26,105 nt of DNA from positions 1 to 26,105 of IMG/VR virus record IMGVR_UViG_3300009164_000315; one strand, written 5' to 3'. The notes under the pieces were generated by a model. The model was not told where the DNA came from and made no database searches. It worked only from the letters and a program-made list of their open reading frames with translations. This stretch comes from a virus. The number at the start of each line of letters is the position of its first letter. The first letter of the stretch is position 1. Positions 13,832 to 20,470 of this stretch are shown piece after piece. Position numbers and translations under genes: made by a program.

Positions 13832-13839
13832 TATTTATA
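13832..13839 (-). promoter_or_regulatory. Late-promoter-like box TATAAATA
   Basis: 22 bases upstream of the ATG at 13809 and just after the stop of the preceding gene. Confidence 0.6.
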
Positions 13840-13850
13840 TTAAGCCAATC

Positions 13851-14408
13851 TTAGTAATCATCAGTTCCGTTTAAATCACCAATTTCGTCGGCTAGAATAT
13901 TATTAAGTTGCTGAGCAAAAGTATCATTTGACTTATATAAAATTTCAGTATATTTGTCATTTTTTAACTGATCAGTTAAAATTGACTCTACTTGATCATG
14001 GTCAGCACTAGAGACCTCTTCCATTGAGTATTTACTAAATGCCTCATCTATAATACTGGACTGTATGTCTTTTTGAGATGCATCGGTTAGGCCTAATTCT
14101 CCAAGCCCTAATATATCATTTGTTGCTTCAGCAAGTTCAGTTAAGATAAGATTATTAATTTCGGGATCTTTAAACTTTTCGCAATAATGAATATTGTACA
14201 GCCACCAGTCTTCAGCAAAATATCTAGACCCAAAATGTCGGATCTCTTCATCATCACGGTCACCAACCTTCGCTGCAATTTCAATACCCATACGATAGAT
14301 GATTTGGTTAATGACAAATACCAGGTCCTCAAAGGCTACATGAACATCTCTAGTGGCTGGAAACTGACTTGCTTCAGTTACAAATTGTTTAAAGTTTTTA
14401 GCTTTCAT
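13851..14408 (-). CDS. Unknown protein with packaging-peptide-like N-terminus (tandem paralogue)
   Basis: I choose ATG 14408 (MKAKNFKQFVTEA) because the neighbour begins with the same KAKKFKQFVTEA, and because this start shares a base with the neighbour's stop (TAATG). An in-frame ATG at 14414 would add MV. The 185-residue product is a clear tandem duplicate of 14408-14962: shared VFVIN, EDWWL or DEWWL, CEKFxDPxIN and MEEV positions. The FKQFVTE|A start fits a cleaved head-packaging peptide. Body function unknown. Confidence 0.7.
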   Translation of the reverse strand: MKAKNFKQFVTEASQFPATRDVHVAFEDLVFVINQIIYRMGIEIAAKVGDRDDEEIRHFGSRYFAEDWWLYNIHYCEKFKDPEINNLILTELAEATNDILGLGELGLTDASQKDIQSSIIDEAFSKYSMEEVSSADHDQVESILTDQLKNDKYTEILYKSNDTFAQQLNNILADEIGDLNGTDDY

Positions 14409-14962
14409 TACCATCGGCCGTTATCATAATGTTCAACTTCATTATCTAATTCCCTAGTAGCTCGTTCGTCAAAGTTTCCAGTTAAATCTTGATATAATAA
14501 ATTCCTATAACTAGAGTCATCAATTTGTTTAGCTAGGATTGACGTTACTTGAGATAGTTCAGCATCAGGCACCTCTTCCATTGGATACTCATTTAAGGCC
14601 TTCCAAAGATAGTCGCTTACCGCTTTTTCAACTGAATCAGCAACTAAGTCTAATTCACGAAGGCCAGTTATATCATTTATGATATTAGAGATTTCAGCTA
14701 ATACTTGTTGGTTAATTTTTGGATCTGTGAATTTTTCACAAAAAGGAATACTATTTAACCACCACTCGTCTACATAAGTTGAAGCAGATAGTCCAACTGA
14801 CGAATCTGCTGGTTCATGGTCAACCGTTCCATCAAGTTCAACTGTCATAAAATAAATGGTATCATTAATAACAAATACACACTCTTCTACGTCAACACTG
14901 ATACTAGCAGATCTACGCTTAATTGCTTCGGTTACAAATTGTTTAAATTTCTTAGCTTTCAC
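14408..14962 (-). CDS. Unknown protein with packaging-peptide-like N-terminus (tandem paralogue, GTG start)
   Basis: The frame begins at GTG 14962 (VKAKKFKQFVTEA), 19 bases downstream of an AATAAATA box at 14982-14989. The 184-residue product aligns along most of its length with 13851-14408: N-terminal packaging-type motif, VFVIN, DEWWLNSIPFCEKF, then acidic helices to the C-terminus. Duplication followed by divergence is evident. Like its partner, it could be an internal head protein delivered with DNA, although no enzymatic motif is seen. Confidence 0.7.
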   Translation of the reverse strand: MKAKKFKQFVTEAIKRRSASISVDVEECVFVINDTIYFMTVELDGTVDHEPADSSVGLSASTYVDEWWLNSIPFCEKFTDPKINQQVLAEISNIINDITGLRELDLVADSVEKAVSDYLWKALNEYPMEEVPDAELSQVTSILAKQIDDSSYRNLLYQDLTGNFDERATRELDNEVEHYDNGRW

Positions 14963-14980
14963 TAGGGTAATAACTTTCAG

Positions 14981-15241
14981 TTATTTATTTCCAGCTCGGT
15001 CTAATACTTCAACCTTAATTGAAACGCCATCCTTATTTCTAAAGATTTTAATGGTTGCTTCCGAATAACCCCTGATATAGAAAAGGTCTTCGACAACTTC
15101 TTGTAAATCGTCTGGGTATATTTGTGGGTGGACCACGCCAGGCTGGTATGGGTCAGTTTCTAATTTCTCTACGAATTCTGCAGCCAAGTTACGTAAGTCC
15201 TTGTCCAGTATTTCAGCACGGATTTGGGAACCTTTCTTCAT
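14981..15241 (-). CDS. Small unknown protein
   Basis: This 86-residue product begins MKKGSQIRAEILDKDLRNLA and has an alpha-beta look: an N-terminal helix, VHPQIYPDDLQEVVEDLFY, then two strands near the end (TIKIFRNK, SIKVEVLD). Its stop codon region contains an AATAAATA box used by the next gene. It directly abuts the stop of the upstream gene. I do not recognise a family. Confidence 0.6.
   Translation of the reverse strand: MKKGSQIRAEILDKDLRNLAAEFVEKLETDPYQPGVVHPQIYPDDLQEVVEDLFYIRGYSEATIKIFRNKDGVSIKVEVLDRAGNK
14982..14989 (-). promoter_or_regulatory. Late-promoter-like box AATAAATA
   Basis: 19 bases upstream of the GTG at 14962, overlapping the stop of the gene at 14981-15241. Confidence 0.45.
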
Positions 15242-15925
15242 TTAGCCAATATATTTTGCAAAGTTAACAGCTGCTTCATAGGCCTGTTCGTATGAATGAA
15301 TTGTTTTAGCTCCCCTAAGTTTAAATGGAACATATCCAGTAGCCCATTTCTCAAGGGTTAATTCTTCGTCTGCTTCAGTTTTTGCCAAGCGTTCAATATA
15401 AAACTGATCAATGTGTTTAATATAGTAACGGTCATAGCTTAATAAATCTTCAACTGGGATAGTCCAGGTCTCAGTAAATAGTTTATCGCCTTTACCGAAA
15501 GACTGAGAAGCTCTATGCGAATACCCAACCCATCTTTTCTTTTCTTTATGCCATGCAGTATGTGGATGCGAGCCTTTAGTCGCTCTTAACTTATTATTAT
15601 AATACCACCAGCCCTCTTCAATAGATCCCACGTAATGACCGTCAGGGTGTATACTTGAATGGTAAAGAACAAACTCACCTCCTTGGCCATGGTGATCGAC
15701 TGTGCGAGTCTTTATCTTTAGGCCAGTATTCTCCTCTATTAATTTAATACATTCAGGATTTACAATCCAACCTCTAAAATCCCTAAATGGAGTTATACGA
15801 CTTACTAATTTAGTAAAGCCCAAGTTTAGATGGACTTTATTTAGTTTGTCTTTTCCTGAATAGTAAGGAAACTTTTCAAACTTAAGTCTAATTTTACCAA
15901 GGTATGGTGTTCTGTTTTTAATCAT
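15242..15925 (-). CDS. Unknown 227-residue protein
   Basis: The product starts MIKNRTPYLGKIRLKFEK and is rich in aromatic residues and histidines, with HHGQGGEF, HSSIHPDGH and SHPHTAWHKEKKRW between about residues 95 and 165. These could be metal ligands or simply surface residues; no standard His motif fits. The C-terminus is helical. It abuts the next gene without a gap. Family unknown. Confidence 0.6.
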   Translation of the reverse strand: MIKNRTPYLGKIRLKFEKFPYYSGKDKLNKVHLNLGFTKLVSRITPFRDFRGWIVNPECIKLIEENTGLKIKTRTVDHHGQGGEFVLYHSSIHPDGHYVGSIEEGWWYYNNKLRATKGSHPHTAWHKEKKRWVGYSHRASQSFGKGDKLFTETWTIPVEDLLSYDRYYIKHIDQFYIERLAKTEADEELTLEKWATGYVPFKLRGAKTIHSYEQAYEAAVNFAKYIG

Positions 15926-15947
15926 TGGGCTTTATTATTAAATGTGG

Positions 15948-16034
15948 CGGAGAGGGTGAGATTCGAACTCACGGATCCCTTTCAAGATCGCCAGTTTTCA
16001 AGACTGGTCCAGTAAACCGCTTTGGTACCTCTCC
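15948..16034 (-). tRNA. tRNA-Ser (UGA)
   Basis: Acceptor GGAGAGG/CCTCTCC, anticodon loop CTTGAAA (TGA), long type II variable arm, T arm GTGAG-TTCGAAT-CTCAC, discriminator G. CCA is encoded (15945-15947). It stands alone, about 6 kb from the main array. Confidence 0.97.
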
Positions 16035-16046
16035 GTATGTAAAGAA

Positions 16047-16268
16047 CTATTGTATAAAAAAGGAAAACGTTTCCTTAATGATTGTAATATTTACTTGATG
16101 CATGATCAACCATTTCATCCAAGCAAATGGAGCAAAAAAGAAATCTATGATACTCCAAAATATGCTATTGTGAATTGTGTAACCTATCATTGCCGTACAA
16201 AAGGCAATGACTGGATATAACCCACCAAGGTTAAATGAATAAGTTCTTTTGTTTTCTAATTGATCCAT
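16047..16268 (-). CDS. Small membrane protein
   Basis: The 73-residue product has two likely membrane-interacting segments: about residues 17-33 (LYPVIAFCTAMIGYTI) and about 36-58 (FWSIIDFFFAPFAWMKW), with a hydrophobic C-terminal tail. It is rich in F, I and W. T4-type phages carry small membrane proteins for superinfection exclusion or lysis timing, but no family motif decides between these. The ATG at 16268 lies ten bases before the stop of the neighbour gene at 16279. A GTATAATA box (16277-16284) overlaps the upstream gene end. Confidence 0.65.
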   Translation of the reverse strand: MDQLENKRTYSFNLGGLYPVIAFCTAMIGYTIHNSIFWSIIDFFFAPFAWMKWLIMHQVNITIIKETFSFFIQ

Positions 16269-16278
16269 CTCTATATTA

Positions 16279-16962
16279 TTATACTAAAGTTTTGTCTTTT
16301 GGTTCAATGTTAACAATTGGAGGATTCTCATAGTACATTGAGTAACGCTCATCAACAACTGATGCATTAATAAAAAGGGTATTGCCAATTTTAATTTGAC
16401 CCATGCCTTCATGAATATGCCCAAATACATGAACTTGTGGTTTAACTTGATCAACCTTTGCGAGTAATTGTTTACAACCAACACTCCAACCTTCTCTGAT
16501 TGTTTTATCTAGAACTCCGTGAGGCGGGCCATGGGTTATTAGGACATCAACTTCTTCAGGAATAAGAGCCCAATGGGCACCAATTTCATTTTCAAAACGA
16601 TTAAATGCCCAATTATGAAACTCCGGTGTTACTGGACTACCCCAAAATTTTATATCTTCAATGGTAACTCCACTATCGTTTAAGTAGGTAATTCCAGGAT
16701 ATTCAGCAAGTAGAGCTTGAACCTCTTCAGGTTTTGCAACTTCAAAAAAGAAGTCATGATTGCCTGCAATTAAGATTTTATGCATGTAAGGTAGCTTGTG
16801 AAACCAATCCAAGAAGAGTCTAATCTCTCTTTCCGTACCTCTGCCGCTTACATCTCCTGCGTGTACCAAAATTGGGCCACCAGGTAAAAGCTCATTTAAT
16901 TCTTCTATCTTAGATTGATCCGAAACTAGCCAATGTGTGTCTGATATAAATGTTATCTCCAT
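16279..16962 (-). CDS. Calcineurin-like metallophosphoesterase (MPPED/239AB-like)
   Basis: The 227-residue product shows ordered metal motifs: ITFISDTHW (D-x-H, residues 3-11), LVHAGDVSGRG (GD), ILIAGNHDFFF (GNHD), DVLITHGPPHG and HVFGHIHEGMG (GHxH). The THGPPHG string and length are those of MPPED/239AB-type phosphodiesterases, which act on cyclic nucleotides or related small substrates. It differs in motif detail from the phosphoesterase at 1024, so the phage has two kinds. The start is separated from the next upstream gene by one base, consistent with an operon. Substrate not shown. Confidence 0.9.
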   Translation of the reverse strand: MEITFISDTHWLVSDQSKIEELNELLPGGPILVHAGDVSGRGTEREIRLFLDWFHKLPYMHKILIAGNHDFFFEVAKPEEVQALLAEYPGITYLNDSGVTIEDIKFWGSPVTPEFHNWAFNRFENEIGAHWALIPEEVDVLITHGPPHGVLDKTIREGWSVGCKQLLAKVDQVKPQVHVFGHIHEGMGQIKIGNTLFINASVVDERYSMYYENPPIVNIEPKDKTLV

Positions 16963-16963
16963 G

Positions 16964-17209
16964 TTATGAAATTATTTTAGGAGAGTCAGTAGGTTGAGCC
17001 TTGGCATCCTTTACTTGAAATTGAGTATTCACATGACCGCATTTGGTACATATAAATGTTGGAACCGGTACAATCATATCTTCCGGCGATCCAGTTAATA
17101 ATTTTGAAATTTTTCGTAAATAGGTTGCTTCGCTAAAGGTGTCTCCACCGCACGACTCGCAAATAATTGGGCTTGAGTTTTCAAGTCCCACTCTGACATT
17201 TTGCTCCAT
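16964..17209 (-). CDS. Zinc-ribbon protein
   Basis: The 81-residue product has C17-x-x-C20 (ICESC) and C54-x-x-C57 (FICTKC) separated by about 33 residues, a two-knuckle zinc ribbon. Between them is TYLRKISKLLTGSPEDMIVP, after which TFICTKCGHVNTQF closes the ribbon. Small proteins of this layout recur in T4-type phage genomes as conserved hypotheticals. Function unknown. Confidence 0.7.
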   Translation of the reverse strand: MEQNVRVGLENSSPIICESCGGDTFSEATYLRKISKLLTGSPEDMIVPVPTFICTKCGHVNTQFQVKDAKAQPTDSPKIIS

Positions 17210-17262
17210 TGAATATTATTTTATACTATAATACTCAATTTCTAAAATTTGGTTCTAATTGA

Positions 17263-17520
17263 CTAAGCTTTATTTTCAGGTTTTTTAGTGCCTCTACTCT
17301 TTAACTTAGCTTCAAACCGTTTAGATAACAGTTCATTCTTACTTTCAAGATTCTGAACCTTGGTTTCGCAATTATTTAATTGCTTTTCATATACTTCAAT
17401 AACTTTATCAGTTGATTTACTTTTAACATCAGCTCGGTGCTTAAAGAATTCCCAAATATCTTTACCTTTAAGAATACCAATTAGCGCTAAAACTATACCT
17501 ACAATTGACGTTTCGTTCAT
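17263..17520 (-). CDS. Membrane-anchored coiled-coil protein (candidate lysis component)
   Basis: Residues about 4-18 (TSIVGIVLALIGILK) form an N-terminal membrane segment, followed by a charged heptad-rich helix (KVIEVYEKQLNNCETKVQNL) and a Lys-rich tail. An N-terminal anchor plus coiled coil resembles inner-membrane spanins, and the single TM and small size also allow a holin-associated role. It lies in a set with the next gene and a lipoprotein, near the divergent endolysin. The role is inferred. Confidence 0.6.
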   Translation of the reverse strand: MNETSIVGIVLALIGILKGKDIWEFFKHRADVKSKSTDKVIEVYEKQLNNCETKVQNLESKNELLSKRFEAKLKSRGTKKPENKA

Positions 17521-17536
17521 CTCTATTATATTTTTT

Positions 17537-17821
17537 CTATTTTGATCGTGCCTCGTTTAAGGCTTCATCCACATACTTATCCCGCTGATCTTGTAAATAT
17601 TTAATTCTGTCTAACAAAACCTGCTTATCATCCTTAGCTGTCTCGGTTATATAAATCTCTTTTTCTTCATATAACTTTTGCCAATAGTTAACACGCTCTT
17701 CCATTAACCTGTGTTGGTAATATATCACTCCAAGCATAAGAATGATTACAAATGACTGTTCTTTTAACTTTGATAGAAATGTATCTGCAAATCCAGTAAT
17801 TGGGTTTTGATTTTCTGACAT
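17537..17821 (-). CDS. Membrane-anchored coiled-coil protein (candidate i-spanin)
   Basis: The 94-residue product has a single TM at about residues 24-39 (FVIILMLGVIYYQ), then a long coiled coil (RLMEERVNYWQKLYEEKEIY onward) with a charged end, which is the classic shape of an i-spanin. A TATAAATA box lies 18 bases upstream. The next gene in the opposite transcript direction is a lipoprotein (17909), the expected o-spanin partner type. No spanin sequence motif exists to confirm it. Confidence 0.65.
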   Translation of the reverse strand: MSENQNPITGFADTFLSKLKEQSFVIILMLGVIYYQHRLMEERVNYWQKLYEEKEIYITETAKDDKQVLLDRIKYLQDQRDKYVDEALNEARSK

Positions 17822-17839
17822 GCATGCAATATTTTTTGT

Positions 17840-17847
17840 TATTTATA
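17840..17847 (-). promoter_or_regulatory. Late-promoter-like box TATAAATA
   Basis: Exact T4 late consensus 18 bases upstream of the ATG at 17821, just downstream of the terminator of the lipoprotein gene. Confidence 0.6.
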
Positions 17848-17849
17848 CA

Positions 17850-17885
17850 AAAAACAAATGCTCAAAGTTTGCACTTTGAGCATTT
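17850..17885 (-). terminator. Rho-independent terminator after the lipoprotein gene
   Basis: AAATGCTCAAAG (17856-17867) pairs perfectly with CTTTGAGCATTT (17874-17885), loop 6 bases. On the minus strand the stem is followed by GTTTTTTG. Confidence 0.85.
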
Positions 17886-17908
17886 AGATAGTAAAAAGTG
17901 TTAACTAA

Positions 17909-18103
17909 TTACTTAGACACGGTCGTATCAGCTACTGAAGTTGAATTAACTGCAGCACATGAATCCGGATTAACGCATTTAGTTGAATCAACTAGGGTTG
18001 AATCAGCTCCAATTGTAACCGGTGTCTCAGTTGCTGCGTTTTGACAGCTAGCAACAGCAAGCATTGCAGTGATAGCAACGATAGCGAAAATTGACTTTCT
18101 CAT
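17909..18103 (-). CDS. Small lipoprotein
   Basis: The 64-residue product has a lysine/arginine start, a hydrophobic stretch and a lipobox LAVASC with Cys20, so it should be exported and lipidated, leaving a 45-residue mature chain rich in T, S, A and D (ADSTLVDSTKCVNPDSC). Such a chain is flexible and low in secondary structure. Candidate roles are an o-spanin partner of the gene at 17537 or a superinfection-exclusion lipoprotein acting on the phage's own receptor. A TATAAATA box lies 20 bases upstream, and a strong terminator follows. Confidence 0.75.
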   Translation of the reverse strand: MRKSIFAIVAITAMLAVASCQNAATETPVTIGADSTLVDSTKCVNPDSCAAVNSTSVADTTVSK

Positions 18104-18123
18104 TTGTTTTGTTTTATTTTTAT

Positions 18124-18131
18124 TATTTATA
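18124..18131 (-). promoter_or_regulatory. Late-promoter-like box TATAAATA
   Basis: Exact T4 late consensus 20 bases upstream of the lipoprotein ATG at 18103. Confidence 0.6.
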
Positions 18132-18142
18132 GAGTAATTATA

Positions 18143-18514
18143 CTACAATCTTTTACGTAGTTTCCCTAAAATATAACGCCGAGCCTCAAGTTTATCGCGG
18201 TCGCCTCGGTTATTTGAGCTTATCTCATATGGATGATTTTCATAGCTGTTTCGATATTCTAGGTATTTTACCATGTCTTGTTGAAAATGTGTATACTCAT
18301 GTATGATAGTTGAGCATAGTGCAATAAGTGAGCGGTGTTTCTTGGGGTTTATCACAATTGTATTAGGGTATGGAAAGTATTGACCAAAGCATTCCAGGTT
18401 AGGATCCAGCTCAATGGTTAAGGTTTTTACATTAGCGTATGCACTTGGACCGTATTTTTGAATACACCAATCTAATATTAATTTTGAAACTCTTTTGTTA
18501 ATGTAAAGGCCCAT
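18143..18514 (-). CDS. Small zincin-type metallopeptidase (HExxH)
   Basis: The 123-residue product carries STIIHEYTHFQQD, an HExxH motif with H72, E73 and H76, and a downstream HPYEIS (E97) suitable as a third ligand, at gluzincin-like spacing. Before it lies a beta-rich part (TLTIELDP, YPNTIVINP). The catalytic role is probably peptide hydrolysis. The length is minimal for a metalloprotease. It is located at the divergent junction next to the lysis genes. No secretion signal is seen, so it acts in the cell or in the particle. Substrate unknown. Confidence 0.7.
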   Translation of the reverse strand: MGLYINKRVSKLILDWCIQKYGPSAYANVKTLTIELDPNLECFGQYFPYPNTIVINPKKHRSLIALCSTIIHEYTHFQQDMVKYLEYRNSYENHPYEISSNNRGDRDKLEARRYILGKLRKRL

Positions 18515-18557
18515 ACTTGATTATTTATTCTTCTGTTTAGATAGGATGAATCCAACG

Positions 18558-18565
18558 AATAAATA
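18558..18565 (+). promoter_or_regulatory. Late-promoter-like box AATAAATA
   Basis: Plus-strand box 17 bases upstream of the endolysin ATG at 18583, in the 68-base divergent region; a similar AATAAATA on the minus strand (18522-18529) lies only seven bases from the ATG of the metallopeptidase gene. Confidence 0.5.
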
Positions 18566-18582
18566 ACAAGAAACTCGTATTT

Positions 18583-19401
18583 ATGGTATTAAAAAATGGA
18601 TCAACCGGACCGGAGGTTATTCAACTTCAAACAAAGCTTGGATTAACCGCAGATGGCCAATTTGGGCCAGCTACTGAAAAAAAGGTCAAAGAATGGCAAC
18701 TTGCTAATGGGTTAGTTGCAGATGGAACAATCGTTCAATCTTCTTGGGATAAACTGATGGGGCCGGTTTCAACTGTCCAAGCTGTAATTCCGACCAGCGA
18801 ATTTAAACTTTCGGCTCTTAAAGGCCATGTCCCAGATAGTGTTATTGCACAAATTCCAGACACGGCTGCCAAGTTCGGTATTACCAATTCATTAAGACTT
18901 GCTCATTTTCTTGCTCAATGCGGTCATGAAAGTGGAGGTTTTAAAGCGGTCCAGGAAAATTTAAACTATTCAGCAAAAGGTCTAGTTGGAACATTTAAAA
19001 AGTATTTTGTTAATGAAGCAGCTGCTGCTCCATATGAAAGAAAACCTGAAAAAATTGCAAACCGGGTATACAGTAGCCGTATGGGTAATGGTGCTGAAAC
19101 TAGTGGAGAAGGCTGGAAATTTAGAGGCCGCGGTTATATTCAATTAACTGGTAAAGATAATTACACAAAATTTGATAAAACGGTTAGTGACGATATTTTA
19201 GCCAGTCCTGATCTAGTTGCAACAAAATATCCATTAGCCTCTGCTGCTTTCTTTTTTCAGTCTAATAGTCTTTGGGCAATTTGCGATAAAGGAGCAGATA
19301 CGGCAACCGTAACCGCAGTTACGAAAAGAGTAAATGGTGGAACTATAGGTTTAGACGATCGTATCAAACACTTCAACGAATATTACGCATTACTAAAATA
19401 A
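18583..19401 (+). CDS. Endolysin: peptidoglycan-binding plus GH19-type glycosidase
   Basis: The 272-residue product has two domains. Residues 1-60 match the peptidoglycan-binding type 1 repeat (GSTGPEVIQLQTKLGLTADG, then FGPATEKKVKEWQ). Residues about 85-272 form a GH19-chitinase-like lysozyme domain: LAHFLAQCGHESGGF with catalytic Glu116, GEGWKFRGRGYIQLTGKDNY and ASAAFFFQSN. No signal peptide is present, so a holin or other route is needed for export. This is the probable main lysis enzyme. It is the first gene of the only plus-strand block and is divergent from the lipoprotein and spanin-like genes. Confidence 0.93.
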   Translation: MVLKNGSTGPEVIQLQTKLGLTADGQFGPATEKKVKEWQLANGLVADGTIVQSSWDKLMGPVSTVQAVIPTSEFKLSALKGHVPDSVIAQIPDTAAKFGITNSLRLAHFLAQCGHESGGFKAVQENLNYSAKGLVGTFKKYFVNEAAAAPYERKPEKIANRVYSSRMGNGAETSGEGWKFRGRGYIQLTGKDNYTKFDKTVSDDILASPDLVATKYPLASAAFFFQSNSLWAICDKGADTATVTAVTKRVNGGTIGLDDRIKHFNEYYALLK

Positions 19402-19418
19402 TAAAACAAAACAAAACA

Positions 19419-19709
19419 ATGGAAACTTTTATTGGAACAATTACACAATTCCCATGGGATTGGGCACCAGAGGGCTGGGCAAAATGTGAAGGCCAAATCT
19501 TATCAGTTCAAGAAAATCCTGCACTATTCTCTTTAATTGGAGGATCATACGGTGGAGATGGTCAACATACATTTGCACTACCTGACTTAAGACTTAGAGA
19601 CGATAGAGGAAATATATTAGATCATGTTCCTGGACAAATGTATTATCGCGATAAACAATATATTCCATTTTATATTGCCCTAGTTGGAGAATATCCAATG
19701 CGTCCATAA
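19419..19709 (+). CDS. Tail-collar-domain protein
   Basis: The 96-residue product matches the phage tail collar domain (microcystin-dependent-protein type): FIGTITQFPWDWAPEGWAKC, then LFSLIGGSYGGDGQHTFALP and DLR. This domain often sits at the tip of tail fibres. Here it is nearly the entire protein, with no long fibre or coiled-coil portion. The gap to the endolysin is 17 bases and the leader is an AAAAC triplicate. Being stand-alone and placed between the endolysin and an envelope protein is unusual, so its role on the particle is inferred. Confidence 0.85.
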   Translation: METFIGTITQFPWDWAPEGWAKCEGQILSVQENPALFSLIGGSYGGDGQHTFALPDLRLRDDRGNILDHVPGQMYYRDKQYIPFYIALVGEYPMRP

Positions 19710-19722
19710 ACTCAATTAATTA

Positions 19723-20469
19723 ATGAGATACTTATTATTAGTAGTTGTACTAGGATTTGCTCAAATAAGCCATGGTCAAATTGTTAAAAATCTTTCCCTT
19801 GGAGCTGATGGTACCAGGGGAAATTTTAGTTCTCTTGGACTTACAGTTAAGACTGAAATCAAAAAGGATACTGGCAAATATAGTTGGGCAATCAATTCAA
19901 ATTACCGATGGAGTGAACAGTCGCCATACGGTAAAACCTCCATGGATTTATATGAAAGCGAATTTTATACAACGGCTAATTTAACGAAGTCATTAGGCAA
20001 TAATTGGAAATTAACAGCCTTTACCGAAGACGAAAACTCTTTTCAACGTAAAATTAATCTTAGAAGTTCAGTGGGTTTGGGTTTTGGGTTAACCGTTATT
20101 AAGACTAAAAAATGTACTCTTAATATTTCTGAATTAATTTTACCTGAGTACTATTCATCAAGCTCAAATGCTGATATGAATAACTTTACAGTTAGAGCAT
20201 CAACCAGATTTAGGTTTGATGCAATCCACTCGCTAGTCAAAGTATCATCAATTACTCTATTTCAACCAGCTCTTTATTCAGATCGCCAAGTTAGTTTCAA
20301 TAATAACTTAAATATTCGTAGTACAAATTCAATCGTGTTAAGTCTAACCAAGAAATATTCAATTGGGTTATTATATGTACTAAGCTATCAAGGCTATCCT
20401 TATTACATAAATAAAGCGGTCAGTCCTTTACAGGAGACCGCTTCAATTATTGTAGGTATTACCCTATAA
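19723..20469 (+). CDS. Secreted protein, probable outer-membrane beta-barrel (DUF481-like)
   Basis: The 248-residue product begins with a clear signal peptide (MRYLLLVVVLGFAQISHG, cleavage around residue 18-19). The remainder is alternating hydrophobic/polar strands with frequent Tyr/Phe/Asn/Thr: SWAINSNYRWSEQ, YESEFYTTANLTKSL, NFTVRASTRFRFDA and IGLLYVLSYQGY. It resembles the DUF481/YdiY-type barrel in layout. A phage-encoded envelope protein made after infection could mask or alter the receptor, or change lysis. It ends next to the convergent thioesterase gene. The terminal residue is L rather than the usual F, so outer-membrane insertion by BAM is not certain. Confidence 0.65.
   Translation: MRYLLLVVVLGFAQISHGQIVKNLSLGADGTRGNFSSLGLTVKTEIKKDTGKYSWAINSNYRWSEQSPYGKTSMDLYESEFYTTANLTKSLGNNWKLTAFTEDENSFQRKINLRSSVGLGFGLTVIKTKKCTLNISELILPEYYSSSSNADMNNFTVRASTRFRFDAIHSLVKVSSITLFQPALYSDRQVSFNNNLNIRSTNSIVLSLTKKYSIGLLYVLSYQGYPYYINKAVSPLQETASIIVGITL
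20414..20443 (-). terminator. Terminator-like hairpin inside the 3' end of the convergent gene
   Basis: AAGCGGTC (20414-20421) pairs with GACCGCTT (20436-20443), with an inner TCCT/AGGA stem. On the minus strand it is followed by TATTTATG. It lies just past the stop of the minus-strand thioesterase, within the coding end of the plus-strand barrel gene. Confidence 0.5.
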
Positions 20470-20470
20470 A

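Noticed and set aside
14187-15068. Plus-strand frames opposite the packaging-peptide genes
   Set aside because: They oppose genes supported by homology to each other and by start-site coupling, and have no recognisable product.
16284-16484. Second minus-strand frame inside the phosphoesterase gene
   Set aside because: Overlaps the conserved GHIHEG part of the phosphoesterase in another frame.
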